Part shown: positions 14,780 to 24,365 of the stretch, piece by piece | Numbering within the stretch: the first letter of the stretch is position 1 | Layout: every line of letters begins with the position of its first letter | Origin: Chromatiales bacterium | GTDB taxonomy: Bacteria > Pseudomonadota > Gammaproteobacteria > SpSt-1174 | Length of the DNA: 64,000 nt | Assembly (NCBI GenBank): GCA_014762505.1 | Contig: JABURS010000042.1 | Coordinates: 206,877-270,876 of the forward strand | Reading direction: 5' to 3' | Translations under genes and position numbers: made by a program | The notes under the pieces: generated by a model | Database searches by the model: none | Told to the model about the DNA's origin: nothing | Seen by the model: only the letters and a program-made list of their open reading frames with translations

Positions 14780-15121
14780 ATGCCGGCAGGACAGGGCATT
14801 CTATCGCTGGCGATCAAGGACAAGGGGTCGCTGTACGCGGCCTACATGCCGTTCGTGAAGAACGGTGGTCTGTTCATCCCCACCACCAAGCCCTACAAGA
14901 TCGGCGACGAGGTCTTCATGCTGCTCACGCTCATGGAGGACAAGGATCGCCTGCCGGTGGCGGGCAAGGTGGTCTGGGTGACGCCCCAAGGCGCCCAGGG
15001 GAACCGCACCCCCGGTATCGGTGTTCAGTTCTCCGATCAGGACAACGGGCAGACCCGCAACAAGATCGAGGGCCTGCTGGCCGGCGCCCTCAAGGCCGAC
15101 CGGCCGACGCACACGATGTGA
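14780..15121 (+). CDS. pilZ: Type IV pilus PilZ-domain protein
   Basis: 113-aa PilZ protein of the type found in Pseudomonas downstream of holB and required for type IV pilus assembly. It has the beta-barrel segments KNGGLFIPTTKPYKIGDEVF, GKVVWVTPQG and TPGIGVQFSDQD. It lacks the N-terminal RxxxR and the DxSxxG motifs that bind cyclic di-GMP (NGGLFIPT stands in that place). It is therefore expected to work by protein contacts, as the Pseudomonas protein does with FimX and PilB. Confidence 0.92.
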   Translation: MPAGQGILSLAIKDKGSLYAAYMPFVKNGGLFIPTTKPYKIGDEVFMLLTLMEDKDRLPVAGKVVWVTPQGAQGNRTPGIGVQFSDQDNGQTRNKIEGLLAGALKADRPTHTM

Positions 15122-15149
15122 CGCGGCCCGGAATAAGCAGTGAATACGC

Positions 15150-15178
15150 GAAGGCGCCATCGGCGCCTTCCGTTTTTT
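15150..15178 (+). terminator. Intrinsic terminator after pilZ
   Basis: GAAGGCGCC (15150-15158), loop ATC, GGCGCCTTC (15162-15170), then CG and six T residues. A strong rho-independent terminator closing the fab-to-pilZ transcript; tatD, 55 bp further on, may be reached by readthrough or its own promoter. Confidence 0.85.
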
Positions 15179-15232
15179 CGCCACCGCCCGCTGTGGCAGA
15201 ATCTCAACCCCGTACAGACGAACGCTTCCATC

Positions 15233-16006
15233 ATGCTCATCGACTCCCATTGCCATCTCGACCGCGTCGACCTCGAACCCTTCGACGGTTCCCTGGGCAA
15301 GGCGCTGGATACCGCCCGCGCCAACGGCATCGGCGGCTTCCTCTGCGTGTGCATCGACACGGAACACTTTGCGGATGTGCGCGACATTGCGGCTGCACAC
15401 GAGGACGTCTGGTGCTCGGTGGGCGTGCATCCGGATTCGCAGGACGTGCACGAACCGGACGTGGACGAACTCTGCCGGCTCGCGGCGGACCCCAACGTCA
15501 TCGCCATCGGTGAGACCGGGCTGGACTACTTCCGCCTGAAGGGCGACCTCGAGTGGCAGCGCGAGCGTTTTCGCACCCATATCCGTGCGGCGAAGCAGAC
15601 CGGCAAGCCGCTCATCATCCATACCCGCGCGGCGCGCGAGGACACCATCCGTCTGTTGCGGGAAGAGGGTGCCGAGAGCGTCGGCGGGGTGATGCACTGC
15701 TTTGCCGAGGACTGGGAGACCGCGCGCCAAGCCATGGAGCTCGGTTTCTACATCTCGTTCTCCGGCATCGTCACCTTCAAGAACGCCGAGGAACTGCGCG
15801 AGGTGGCCCGGCAGGTGCCGCTGGATCGCCTGCTGGTGGAGACCGATTCCCCCTACCTGGCGCCTGTGCCACATCGCGGCAAGGGCAACCACCCGGCCTG
15901 GGTGCGGCACGTCGCCGAGCGTGTGGCCGAGGTGAAGGCGCTGTCCCTGGCGCAGATCGAGGACGCCACCACCCGCAACTTCCGCACCCTGTTCCGCGCG
16001 GCCTGA
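15233..16006 (+). CDS. tatD: TatD family metal-dependent hydrolase
   Basis: TatD-type TIM-barrel hydrolase, 257 aa. It has the metal ligands of the first strand (MLIDSHCHLD), the glutamate in AIGETGLDYFR, the histidines in KPLIIHTRAA and GVMHCFAED, and the C-terminal ETDSPYLAPVPHRGKGNHP. Family members are 3'-5' exonucleases or DNases. I chose the ATG at 15233, which starts directly with MLIDSHCHLD as in homologues; an upstream in-frame extension crosses the terminator. The paralogue YcfH fits this locus best. Confidence 0.94.
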   Translation: MLIDSHCHLDRVDLEPFDGSLGKALDTARANGIGGFLCVCIDTEHFADVRDIAAAHEDVWCSVGVHPDSQDVHEPDVDELCRLAADPNVIAIGETGLDYFRLKGDLEWQRERFRTHIRAAKQTGKPLIIHTRAAREDTIRLLREEGAESVGGVMHCFAEDWETARQAMELGFYISFSGIVTFKNAEELREVARQVPLDRLLVETDSPYLAPVPHRGKGNHPAWVRHVAERVAEVKALSLAQIEDATTRNFRTLFRAA

Positions 16007-16024
16007 ACCAGTCCCGGAAGACGA

Positions 16025-16055
16025 CGGCCCGGCAGGACGGTGTCCTGCCGGGCCG
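16025..16055. terminator. Bidirectional hairpin between tatD and the fad operon
   Basis: CGGCCCGGCAGGAC (16025-16038) pairs perfectly with 16042-16055 around GGT, a 14-bp stem between the convergent stops of tatD and the fad operon. There is no clear T tract on either side, so it may act with Rho or as a transcript-end stabiliser. Confidence 0.7.
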
Positions 16056-16075
16056 TGTCGTGTCCGACCGGCGCC

Positions 16076-18115
16076 TCAGCCCTGCCAGCCGGCATCCGGG
16101 GCAAACCGGGGCCCCTGTGTCTCGGCCAGCTCCCGAAGGCGTTTCTCCAGTGCCGCCGCATACTGCGCGCGGTAATGCATGGGACCGCCGCGGAAGGGGG
16201 CAAAACCCGTGCCGAAGATCATGCCGGCATCGATGAGGTCGGCATCCTCCACCACGCCCTCGCGCAGACAGGCGACGGCCTCGTTGAGATAGCGCAGGAT
16301 CAGCCGGTCCTGGATCTCCTCCAGGGAACCGGTGAATTCCGGCGGCTTCGTCTTCACCCGCCGTCCCTGCTTGTAGTCGTAGAAGCCCTGGCCGGACTTG
16401 CTGCCCAGATGCCCGCGCTCGACCATGCGTGACAGCGCCTTGGGCACCTCGTAACCCAGTTCGCCGGCGAGGATCTCGCCCACGTGCTGGCAGATGTCCA
16501 GGCCCACGGTATCGGCGAGTTCGATGGGGCCCATGGGCATCCCGAAGTCGCGCGCCGCCCTGTCGATGATCTCTCGGGGCACGCCTTCCTCGTAGAGGAT
16601 GACCGCCTCGAGCAGGTAGGGCATAAGCACGCGGTTGACCAGGAAGCCCGGGGAGCTCTTTACCGGCAGCGGCAGCTTGTCGATGTGCCGGGCGAAGGCC
16701 TGGGCGCGCGCCATGGTCGCCTCGCTGGTCGTCTCGCCGCGCACGATCTCCAGCAGGCTCATCTTCGCCACCGGGTTGAAGAAGTGCAGGCCGACGAGCC
16801 GGCTCGCGTCTGCCAGCCCCTCGGCCAGCCGCTCCAGCGGGATGCTCGAGGTGTTGGTGGCGAGCAGGGCCTCGGCTCGCATGCGTGGCTCGATGTCACG
16901 GTAGAGCGCGCGCTTGGCCTGAAGGTCCTCGAAGATGGCCTCGATCACCACGTCGGCGCGTCCCAGGCCATGCCCCTGCGGGTCGGGTATCAGCCGGTCG
17001 CCGGCGGCCATGCCGAGCAGCGGGTAGCTGCGAAAACGCCGGGCGAACTGCTTCTGGGCCCGCTTGATGGTCTGCGCCAGGGCCTCGGGGCGCGGGTCCT
17101 GCACCGTCACGCGCAGGCCCTGCAGGGCGCACCAGATGGCGATGTCGCCGCCCATCACGCCGGCGCCGATCACGTGGACGTGACGCGGCGTGAAGGCCTT
17201 GCGGTCACCCAGCCCCTTGAGCTGCGTCTGCAGCTGGAAGACGCGGATGAGGTTGCGCGCGGTGTCGCCGGTGATGAGGCGGGCGACCGAGAGCGCCTCT
17301 TCGCGAAACAGGCGCGCCGAGGAATCCCCGTGCTGTTCCCAGATGTCGATGAGGGCATAGGGCGCCGGATAATGGGCGTGCGGGGCCTTGGCCGCGACCT
17401 GGCGGCGCAGCAGCCGGGCGACGAGCGGGCGCAGCGGGCGGCGGTCCAGTACGCCCTGCAGCCACGGCCGCCGGGCCGGGGCCGGGCGCGCCAGTACCGT
17501 GTCGTGGGCGGCGCGCTGCAGCTGCCGTTCGGGTACCACGTAGTCCACCAGGCCCATGCGCCGGGCGCTCTTGGCGTCGATGCTGCGACCAGAGAGCATC
17601 AGGTCCATGGCGCGCAGCACGCCGAGCAGGCGGATGGCACGCGCGCTGCCGCCAAACCCCGGGTGGATGCCGAGCTTCACCTCGGGCAGGGCGAGGCGGG
17701 TGCGCGGGTCGTCCAGCGCGATGCGGTAGTCGCAGGCCAGCGCGAGTTCCAGGCCGCCGCCCAGGCAGTAGCCGTTGATCAGCGCCACGGTCGGGCAGGG
17801 CAGGGCCGCCACGGCATCCATCACGGCCTGGCCACGCTGGATCAGGGCCAGGGCCTCCTCTTCGGTGGCGATGCGGGTAAAGGCCTTGACGTCGGCCCCG
17901 GCAATGAAGCCGTTGTCGCGGGCGGAGCCGATCACGAGCCCGCGCGGTGGTGCCGCGGCCAGCTGCCCCAGGATGACCTCGAATTCGGTCAGCGTCTCCG
18001 CCGTGAGCACGTTGGTGGGCTGGTCGGCCGTCTCGATCCGCAGCCAGACGATGCCGTCGGCGTCTTCCTCGAGATGCCAGTTCCGGTAGGTGGTGTCGCT
18101 AGCGTTGAGACTCAT
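16076..18115 (-). CDS. fadJ: Fatty-acid oxidation multifunctional enzyme (enoyl-CoA hydratase / 3-hydroxyacyl-CoA dehydrogenase)
   Basis: Bifunctional beta-oxidation protein, 679 aa. Residues 1 to about 190 form a crotonase domain with GFIAGADVKAF and YCLGGGLELALACDYRIA (oxyanion-hole glycines). Residues from about 300 form the NAD-binding domain (HVIGAGVMGGDIAIWCA), followed by the HCDH C-terminal domain with GLHFFNPVAKMSLLEIVRG and SPGFLVNRVLMPYL. It lies 2 bp after the thiolase gene. FadB and FadJ cannot be separated by eye; the length and the FadI-like partner favour FadJ. Confidence 0.92.
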   Translation of the reverse strand: MSLNASDTTYRNWHLEEDADGIVWLRIETADQPTNVLTAETLTEFEVILGQLAAAPPRGLVIGSARDNGFIAGADVKAFTRIATEEEALALIQRGQAVMDAVAALPCPTVALINGYCLGGGLELALACDYRIALDDPRTRLALPEVKLGIHPGFGGSARAIRLLGVLRAMDLMLSGRSIDAKSARRMGLVDYVVPERQLQRAAHDTVLARPAPARRPWLQGVLDRRPLRPLVARLLRRQVAAKAPHAHYPAPYALIDIWEQHGDSSARLFREEALSVARLITGDTARNLIRVFQLQTQLKGLGDRKAFTPRHVHVIGAGVMGGDIAIWCALQGLRVTVQDPRPEALAQTIKRAQKQFARRFRSYPLLGMAAGDRLIPDPQGHGLGRADVVIEAIFEDLQAKRALYRDIEPRMRAEALLATNTSSIPLERLAEGLADASRLVGLHFFNPVAKMSLLEIVRGETTSEATMARAQAFARHIDKLPLPVKSSPGFLVNRVLMPYLLEAVILYEEGVPREIIDRAARDFGMPMGPIELADTVGLDICQHVGEILAGELGYEVPKALSRMVERGHLGSKSGQGFYDYKQGRRVKTKPPEFTGSLEEIQDRLILRYLNEAVACLREGVVEDADLIDAGMIFGTGFAPFRGGPMHYRAQYAAALEKRLRELAETQGPRFAPDAGWQG

Positions 18116-18117
18116 GT

Positions 18118-19434
18118 TCACTCCGTTGCCGTGTTCTCGACGAGCATGGCGCCGCCCTGGCCGCCACCGATGCACAGGGTCGCCACCCCGCGCCGCGCGT
18201 GTTCGCGCCGCAATACATGCAGCAGGTGCAGCACGATACGCGCGCCGGAGGCGCCTACCGGGTGCCCGAGGCTGATGCCGCCACCATCGACGTTGAGGCG
18301 CTCGGGCGGGATCTCGCCCATGGCCTTGCGCAGCCCGAGTTCCTGCCGGCAGTAGCCATCGTCCTGCAGGGCCGCCGTGCAGGCGAGCACCTGGGCGGCG
18401 AAGGCCTCGTTGATCTCCCAGTAGTCGATCGCATCCAGTGCCAGGCGCTTGCGCTTGAGCAACGGCACGCTGGCATGTACGGGGCCCAGCCCCATCTGCG
18501 CCGGATCGAGGCCGGCCCATTCGCTGTCGACGATCCTGCCCAGCACCGGCAGGTCGTGGGCCTTGACCGCCCTCTCGCTGGCCAGCAGCAGCCAGGCGGC
18601 GCCATCGGTGACCTGCGCGCTGTTGCCGGCCGTGACGCTGCCGAAGGGCCTGTCGAAGACGGGGGAGAGCCGGGCGAGCTGCTGCATGTCGGTATCGGCC
18701 CGCAGGCCGTCGTCCCGGTCGAAGTGGCGACCGTCCTTGGTGTAGGCGATCGCGAGTTCGTCGGCCAGGTGGCCGGCCTCTATGGCCTGGGCCAGGCGCT
18801 GATGGCTGTGCATGGCGAAGCGGTCCATCTGCTCGCGCGTGATGCCGAAGCGATGGGCCAGGTTCTCCGCCGTCTGGCCCATGGAGATGCCCACCACCGG
18901 GTCGCGCAGGCCGCGCAACAGGCCGACCACGGGGGCGAGGTCGCGTGGGCGCAGGCGGGCGAGCTGGCGTGCCTTCGCCAGCGGGCCGCGCGCACGCCGC
19001 CAGTCGGCCAGCCAGGCGACCATGCCTTCGCTCAGCAGCACCGGCGAGTGACTCATGGCCTCGACGCCACCGGCCAGCACCAGGTCGGAGCGGCCGTCGG
19101 CGATGTTGTGAAAGGCCGCGTCCAGGGCCTGCATGCCCGAGGCGCAGTTGCGCTGCACCGTCCAGGCCGGCACGCGCTCGCCGCAGCCCAGGCGCAGGGC
19201 GCTGATGCGCGCGATGTTGGCCTCGTCAGGCCCCGGGGCCACGCAGCCGAGGATCACCTCGTCGAGCTGCTCGGCCTCGAAGGGCTGGCGCAGCAGCAGC
19301 GGCTGGCCCGCCGCCACGGCGAGCTCCACCGCCTTGAACGGGCCGGGACCGCCACGCGCCTTGAGAAACGGCGTGCGGCTTCCGTCCACGACATAGACGG
19401 GACGCCCGGGATTGCGTCTGGTGGTCTGTGCCAT
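18118..19434 (-). CDS. fadI: Acetyl-CoA acyltransferase (3-ketoacyl-CoA thiolase), FadI-like
   Basis: Thiolase of 438 aa that cleaves 3-ketoacyl-CoA to acetyl-CoA plus a shortened acyl-CoA. The acylated cysteine is C97 in VQRNCASGMQALDAA. The other active-site motifs are EINEAFAAQ, GGISLGHPVGASGAR and the C-terminal CIGGGQGGAMLVE. The length matches FadI (436) rather than the shorter FadA (about 390). Its stop is 2 bp before the fadJ-like start, so the two are one transcript and probably one complex. Confidence 0.93.
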   Translation of the reverse strand: MAQTTRRNPGRPVYVVDGSRTPFLKARGGPGPFKAVELAVAAGQPLLLRQPFEAEQLDEVILGCVAPGPDEANIARISALRLGCGERVPAWTVQRNCASGMQALDAAFHNIADGRSDLVLAGGVEAMSHSPVLLSEGMVAWLADWRRARGPLAKARQLARLRPRDLAPVVGLLRGLRDPVVGISMGQTAENLAHRFGITREQMDRFAMHSHQRLAQAIEAGHLADELAIAYTKDGRHFDRDDGLRADTDMQQLARLSPVFDRPFGSVTAGNSAQVTDGAAWLLLASERAVKAHDLPVLGRIVDSEWAGLDPAQMGLGPVHASVPLLKRKRLALDAIDYWEINEAFAAQVLACTAALQDDGYCRQELGLRKAMGEIPPERLNVDGGGISLGHPVGASGARIVLHLLHVLRREHARRGVATLCIGGGQGGAMLVENTATE

Positions 19435-19506
19435 TCCATGCTCCGTTGTTATGCGTTGTTCTGTGTGCTGGCTGCGCGCGGGGCGCGGACCGCCGGGTCC
19501 TGGCCC

Positions 19507-21933
19507 TCAGTGTACATGCCGCAGGGCCTCGGGCGTAAAGTCGTCCACCATGATGGCCTCGCGGCTGGCCCGGCGCGCCTCGCGCAGCTGTTCCAGCTCC
19601 TCCGCGTTCAGCAGCGCCATGGCCCGGGCGGCCTCGAGATCGGGGAACTGGCCGCTGAAGCCGAGCCGCCCCTCGCGCACCGCCTCCACCAGGCGCTGTT
19701 CCAGTTCGGCGCTGCTCACAGTGGTGTTGAGCGCGTGTTCGATGCGCCCGGTCGGATCGTCCGGGTCAGCCGTGGTGTAGATGCCGGCCGTGAGGCGATC
19801 GCGTACCGGCGACGGTGCGAGCAGCAGGGCCGCGGTGGCGTGGATGAGCGCGTCGTTGGCCGGGCGATAGGGCTTGCGGCCGGGGAAGACCAGGGCGCGC
19901 AGCAGGTAGGCCAGCGGCCGGTTGGGGAGATTCCAGAACACGGCCAGCAAGGACTGCTGGGCGCGGTAGATGGTCTGGTGGCAGGCATAGTGCAGCAACG
20001 GCAGGTCGTCCTCCTGCCGCCCCTCATCCTCCCAGTGCCTGAGCACGGCCGAGCACAGGTAGAGGTTGGAGAGCACGTCGGCGAAGTGGCCGGACAGGCG
20101 CTCCCGACGCTTGAGCCCGCCGCCCAGCGAGAGCAGGGCGACGTCGGCGACCAGGGCGAATGCCGCACTCAGCCGCGTGAGCTGGCGATAATAGCGCCGC
20201 GTGTGGCGATCGCCCGGCGTGACGGCCACGCGCGCGTTGGTCAGTCCCAGCCAAAAGGCGCGCACCAGGTTGCTTGCCGTGTAGCCGAGGTGGCCGAAGA
20301 AGGCCTGGTCGAAGGCCGCCAGTGCACGCGTCCCGTCTTCATCCTGCGCGGCATTGATCTCGTCCAGCAGGTGCGGGTGACAGCGTATCGCCCCCTGGCC
20401 GAAGATGATCATGCTGCGGGTGAGGATGTTGGCCCCCTCGACCGTGATGCTGATGGGGATGGCCTCGTAGGCGCGGGCGATGAAGTTGCGCGGTCCCAGG
20501 CAGATACCGGAGCCGCCCTGGATGTCCATGGCATCGTTGATCACCCGGCGCATGCGTTCGGTGAGCTGGTACTTGATGATGGCCGAGATCACCGCCGGTT
20601 CCTCGCCCGCGTCGAGGGCGGAGAGCGTCAGCCGCCGGGCGGCATCCATGATGTAGGTCTCGCCGGCGATGCGCGCCAGCGGCTCCTCGACGCCCTCGAA
20701 GCGGCCGATGGGCAGCTTGAACTGGCGGCGCACCCGCGCATAGGCGCCGGTGATGCGGCTCATCACCTTGCCCGCGCCGGTGGCCAGGGCCGGCAGCGAC
20801 ACCCCGCGACCCTCGGCCAGGCATTCCATGAGCATGCGCCAGCCCTGACCGACGCGCTCCGGACCGCCGATGATCTGGCTGAGCGGGATGAAGACGTCCG
20901 TGCCGCTGTTGGGGCCGTTCTGGAAGGGGATGTTGAGGGGGTAGTGGCGGTTGCCGATGCGTATGCCCGGCAGGTCGGTGGGGATCAGCGCCAGGGTGAT
21001 GCCGAGGTCCTCCTCGCTGCCGATCAGGTGATCCGGGTCTTTCAGCCGGAAGGCGAGCCCCAGCAGCGTGGCCACCGGGCCCAGGGTGATATAGCGCTTC
21101 TCCCAGTTGAGCCGTATGCCGAGGACGTCCTGCTCGCCGCGCCAGTCGCCGCGGCAGACGATGCCGGTGTCCGGGATGGAGCCGGCGTCGCTGCCGGCCT
21201 CGGGGCCGGTGAGGGCGAAGCAGGGGATCTCCTCGCCGCGCGCCAGACGGGGCAGGTAGTAGTCCTTTTGCTCCTCGGTGCCGTATTCCAGCAGCAGCTT
21301 TGCCGGGCCCAGCGAGTTGGGCACCATCACCGTGACCCCGGCGGTGAGGCTGCGACTGGCGAGCTTCATCACCACCTCCGAGTGCGCGCGGGCGGAGAAC
21401 TCCAGACCGCCATAACGCTTCGGGATGATCATGCCGAACAGGCGCTCCTGCTTGAGGAAGTCCCAGACCGCTGGCGGCAGGTCCTTGAGTTCGTGGGTGA
21501 TCTGCCAGTCGTCGAGCATCGTGCACAGCTGTTCGATCGGGCCGTCGAGAAAGGCCTGTTCCTCCTCGTTGAGCCGCGAGGCCGGCATCTCCTGCAGGCG
21601 ACGCCAGTCGGGCTTGCCGGAAAAGAGCTCGGCGTCCCACCACACGGAACCGGCCTCCAGCGCCTCGCGTTCGGTCTGCGAGATGGCGGGCAGGGCGGCC
21701 CGCAGCAGCCGCAGCACATGCCGGCTGACGAGCCGGCGCCGCAGGGTGGGCGTGTTCACCACGACGGCCAGTCCGGCGAACAGCAGCCAGGCGACAACCA
21801 GCCCCCAGCTCAGGCCCTGCAGGGCAGTCGCGCCGGCCAGGGTGATGGCCACGACGAACGTGGCGGGCAGTCGGTTGACGCGCAGATAGGCCAGCGCGCC
21901 GAGGACCAGGAGCAGGACTGCGAACCAGAGCAT
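19507..21933 (-). CDS. fadE: Acyl-CoA dehydrogenase FadE
   Basis: FadE catalyses the first beta-oxidation step. The 808-aa length matches the E. coli type (814), which is longer than ordinary acyl-CoA dehydrogenases. Two hydrophobic N-terminal stretches (LWFAVLLLVLGALAYL and LVVAWLLFAGLAVVV) suggest membrane attachment. The dehydrogenase core contains CFALTGPEAGSDAGSIPDTG and ITVEGANILTRSMIIFGQGA, with a C-terminal DUF1974-like extension. I chose the ATG at 21933 because it begins at the membrane helix. It lies 16 bp after the upstream amidase gene. Confidence 0.95.
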   Translation of the reverse strand: MLWFAVLLLVLGALAYLRVNRLPATFVVAITLAGATALQGLSWGLVVAWLLFAGLAVVVNTPTLRRRLVSRHVLRLLRAALPAISQTEREALEAGSVWWDAELFSGKPDWRRLQEMPASRLNEEEQAFLDGPIEQLCTMLDDWQITHELKDLPPAVWDFLKQERLFGMIIPKRYGGLEFSARAHSEVVMKLASRSLTAGVTVMVPNSLGPAKLLLEYGTEEQKDYYLPRLARGEEIPCFALTGPEAGSDAGSIPDTGIVCRGDWRGEQDVLGIRLNWEKRYITLGPVATLLGLAFRLKDPDHLIGSEEDLGITLALIPTDLPGIRIGNRHYPLNIPFQNGPNSGTDVFIPLSQIIGGPERVGQGWRMLMECLAEGRGVSLPALATGAGKVMSRITGAYARVRRQFKLPIGRFEGVEEPLARIAGETYIMDAARRLTLSALDAGEEPAVISAIIKYQLTERMRRVINDAMDIQGGSGICLGPRNFIARAYEAIPISITVEGANILTRSMIIFGQGAIRCHPHLLDEINAAQDEDGTRALAAFDQAFFGHLGYTASNLVRAFWLGLTNARVAVTPGDRHTRRYYRQLTRLSAAFALVADVALLSLGGGLKRRERLSGHFADVLSNLYLCSAVLRHWEDEGRQEDDLPLLHYACHQTIYRAQQSLLAVFWNLPNRPLAYLLRALVFPGRKPYRPANDALIHATAALLLAPSPVRDRLTAGIYTTADPDDPTGRIEHALNTTVSSAELEQRLVEAVREGRLGFSGQFPDLEAARAMALLNAEELEQLREARRASREAIMVDDFTPEALRHVH

Positions 21934-21949
21934 GCCGATTCCCTTATCG

Positions 21950-22882
21950 TCAGGAAGAGGAGGTCTTGGGTGCCATGTCGTCGAGCAGGTTAATCGACTG
22001 GAATGTGTCGTCGGCTTCAGCCTGCCCCGCTGCACGCGCCTCGACGAGGCGCCCATCGACAGCAGGATCAGCATGCCGTCCCGCGTCTTCACTGAGCACC
22101 CCCTCGGTATCCCAGGGCAGGCTGCGGTAAATGGCCAGCTCATCGAAGGCGAACAGGGGGTACTTGATGATCTCGAAGTAGGGCGAGCTGTCGAAGTCCT
22201 TGGGGGTGAACAGGCGGAAGTTGCGCTGATACAGCCGCAGCTTGCCCTCCGCATCGTGCACGTACATCGGCATCACCGGGTACTGCACGGAGTGGAAGGC
22301 GCGGGCGATCATGCTGGAACAGACGTTGTGCGTGGGCGCGCCGGCGTTGTGCACGAACAGACTGGAACGCCCGCGCCGCGGGATGATCCCCCAGGGGAAG
22401 AGGAAACGGGCGAGATCGAAGACCTGGCGCAGGTCATAGTCCAGACCGAGTCGACCGGCAGCATGACGTATGACATCGAAGGCATCGCGGCGCGAGATCC
22501 CGGCAGGCCGGCAGATGCGCAGGTGATAGCGGCGATACTTGCTCAGTGGCGCGACAATGGTGCCCTCGCCGAGCAGGGCCTCGATCACCAGCGGCTCGCC
22601 GGGGTCGCCTTCCCAGTGACGCTCGATCAGTGCGCGGATGTCGGCATCCTCGATGTCGTGCAGACGACCGACATAGAGGGCCGCATGGGTCCAGCCGGAG
22701 AGGGTGAGTGTCTTGATCATGCGGCTGATGCGACTGCGCCCTTCGACCAGCACCACATCACAGGGCTTCACCTCGAAGCGCAGGCGCTCGAAGTCGGAAG
22801 GTTGCATGGCCGCCGGACCGACCTCGGTCTCGAGCCAGTGGGTCAGCCGCCTCCATATCCATGTCTGCAGCCGCTTGAACAT
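21950..22882 (-). CDS. YiiX/YebB-like permuted papain-fold protein
   Basis: 310-aa protein with the layout of permuted NlpC/P60-type (YiiX/LRAT-like) enzymes: a histidine early (H66 in SGWTHAALYVGRL) and the candidate nucleophile cysteine late (C188 in THNVCSSMIARAF). Such proteins hydrolyse amide or ester bonds, often on lipids or peptides; the substrate here is unknown. An N-terminal amphipathic stretch (WIWRRLTHWLET) may touch the membrane. It precedes fadE by 16 bp in the same operon, suggesting a lipid-related role by association only. Confidence 0.8.
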   Translation of the reverse strand: MFKRLQTWIWRRLTHWLETEVGPAAMQPSDFERLRFEVKPCDVVLVEGRSRISRMIKTLTLSGWTHAALYVGRLHDIEDADIRALIERHWEGDPGEPLVIEALLGEGTIVAPLSKYRRYHLRICRPAGISRRDAFDVIRHAAGRLGLDYDLRQVFDLARFLFPWGIIPRRGRSSLFVHNAGAPTHNVCSSMIARAFHSVQYPVMPMYVHDAEGKLRLYQRNFRLFTPKDFDSSPYFEIIKYPLFAFDELAIYRSLPWDTEGVLSEDAGRHADPAVDGRLVEARAAGQAEADDTFQSINLLDDMAPKTSSS

Positions 22883-22974
22883 ACACCTCTCCCGTGACGG
22901 GTGGCGCGTACCGTGCGTGGGCGCGTTACTTCAAGTCTAGACAATCTTTCGCAAGCCGGGTTCGTACAGCCCGT

Positions 22975-24150
22975 TCAACCCGCATCGGACCGATGAACGG
23001 CGCGCATGGCCGCCTCGACGGCACGATCCAGTGTCTCGCGAGGCGTGTGAAAATGCGGTGAGAATCGCACACCACCACCACGCAGCGCACACACCACGCC
23101 GCTGGCCTGCAGCTCGCGGTACAGCGTCTCGCTGTCGCAGCCGGGATGGCGGAAGACCACGATGCCGGAACGGCGGGTCGGCGAGCGATCGGACAGGACC
23201 TCGAATCCGCCTGCCTGCAGGGCATCGACCAGGTGGTCGGTCTTCTCCAGCACGGCCATTCCGACGCGCGCCATACCAACCTCCAGCAGCAGCCCCAGGC
23301 TGGCCGACAGGGCGTGAATGCCCAGATTGTTGGCGCTGCCGCATTCGAAACGGCGCGCGGAGTCGGCCGGCTGCCAGCCGCTGCGCTCGAAGTCGCCCAG
23401 GTGCTCCACCATGTGCCAGCCGTACTGGCGCAGCACCAGGCGATCACGCAGCTCGGCGCGGCAGTAGAACAAGGCCAGCCCCTCGGGCGCCAGCATCCAC
23501 TTGTGACCATCGGCCGCCACGAAGTCCGCGCCGATGGCGCGCACGTCGAAGGGCAGGGCACCGATCTGCTGGATGCCATCCACGCAGAACAGCGCACCCC
23601 GCGCCCGGCAGGCACGACCGATGCGTTCCAGGTCCAGGCGCAGCCCGCTGGCGTACTGCACGGCACTCAGGGCCACGAGCCGGGTGCCCTCAGTCATGGC
23701 CGCCTCGATGAGCGCCTCCGGGTCGTCACCTGTCGAGATATCCACCTCCACGACTTCGACGCCATAGCGGGTGCGCAGTGATTCCCAGACGATGCGGTTG
23801 GAGGGGAACTCCTGGCGCGCGGTGACGATGCGATCTCCCAGCTGCCACTCGAGGCCATAGGCGACCGCCGAGAGCGCCTCCGACGTGCTCTTGAGCAGCG
23901 CGATCTCCTGCGAGGACTCGGCATTGATCAGGGCACGCAACTGACCGCGCAGCTTGGTCTCGGTCTGCACCCAGCGCTGAAAGTGTTCGGAACCCCGGTG
24001 GCGGTTTTCTTCGGCGAATTCCCTGATGGCCTGCACAGTGCGATTTGGCCAGGGCCCCACCCCCGCATGATTGAGATGCAGGACATCCCCATCCAGCCCG
24101 AACTCCCGGGCCAGGGCCTGTTCCCATGCGCTTTCCGCGTCTGACACCAT
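22975..24150 (-). CDS. Class V aminotransferase family protein
   Basis: 391-aa PLP enzyme of the class V/cysteine desulfurase-like fold. The PLP lysine is K217 in VAADGHKWMLAPEGLA, and the cofactor aspartate is in FCVDGIQQIGALP. The C-terminal half contains the arginine in VRFSPHFHTPRE that usually binds the substrate carboxylate. No cysteine loop of a desulfurase is seen, so it is more likely a lyase, epimerase or aminotransferase; I cannot name the substrate. It lies 92 bp upstream of the amidase-fad operon on the same strand. Confidence 0.8.
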   Translation of the reverse strand: MVSDAESAWEQALAREFGLDGDVLHLNHAGVGPWPNRTVQAIREFAEENRHRGSEHFQRWVQTETKLRGQLRALINAESSQEIALLKSTSEALSAVAYGLEWQLGDRIVTARQEFPSNRIVWESLRTRYGVEVVEVDISTGDDPEALIEAAMTEGTRLVALSAVQYASGLRLDLERIGRACRARGALFCVDGIQQIGALPFDVRAIGADFVAADGHKWMLAPEGLALFYCRAELRDRLVLRQYGWHMVEHLGDFERSGWQPADSARRFECGSANNLGIHALSASLGLLLEVGMARVGMAVLEKTDHLVDALQAGGFEVLSDRSPTRRSGIVVFRHPGCDSETLYRELQASGVVCALRGGGVRFSPHFHTPRETLDRAVEAAMRAVHRSDAG

Positions 24151-24179
24151 CTCTTAACCTTATGATTTTCCGCGCAAAT

Positions 24180-24208
24180 TTGCCCCAAAAAGGGAATTCT
24201 GATAAATT
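24180..24208 (+). promoter_or_regulatory. Candidate sigma-70 promoter for the KamA-like gene
   Basis: TTGCCC (24180-24185), 17 bp, then TAAATT (24203-24208), reading towards the radical SAM gene at 24366. It leaves a leader of about 150 nt containing a GC-rich segment. Assigned by eye only. Confidence 0.4.
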
Positions 24209-24365
24209 AGGTCGGAATTTGGCAACACCAACACCGGGCCGGCCGCTCATCACGACGCCGGCCTTCGTTTGTGCCATCGGATGATGGCATGCGCTGGCCG
24301 ACGAGGCCACACCGGGACGCACTGGCGGCGTTCTGTCGATAACTACAACCTGAGGTGGTAACGAA

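Noticed and set aside
18199-21993. A plus-strand open frame of about 1260 codons over the fad genes
   Set aside because: It is antisense to fadE, the thiolase and the hydratase/dehydrogenase, which have full family motifs; its translation is low-complexity and shows no motif. It is a by-product of GC-rich codon use.
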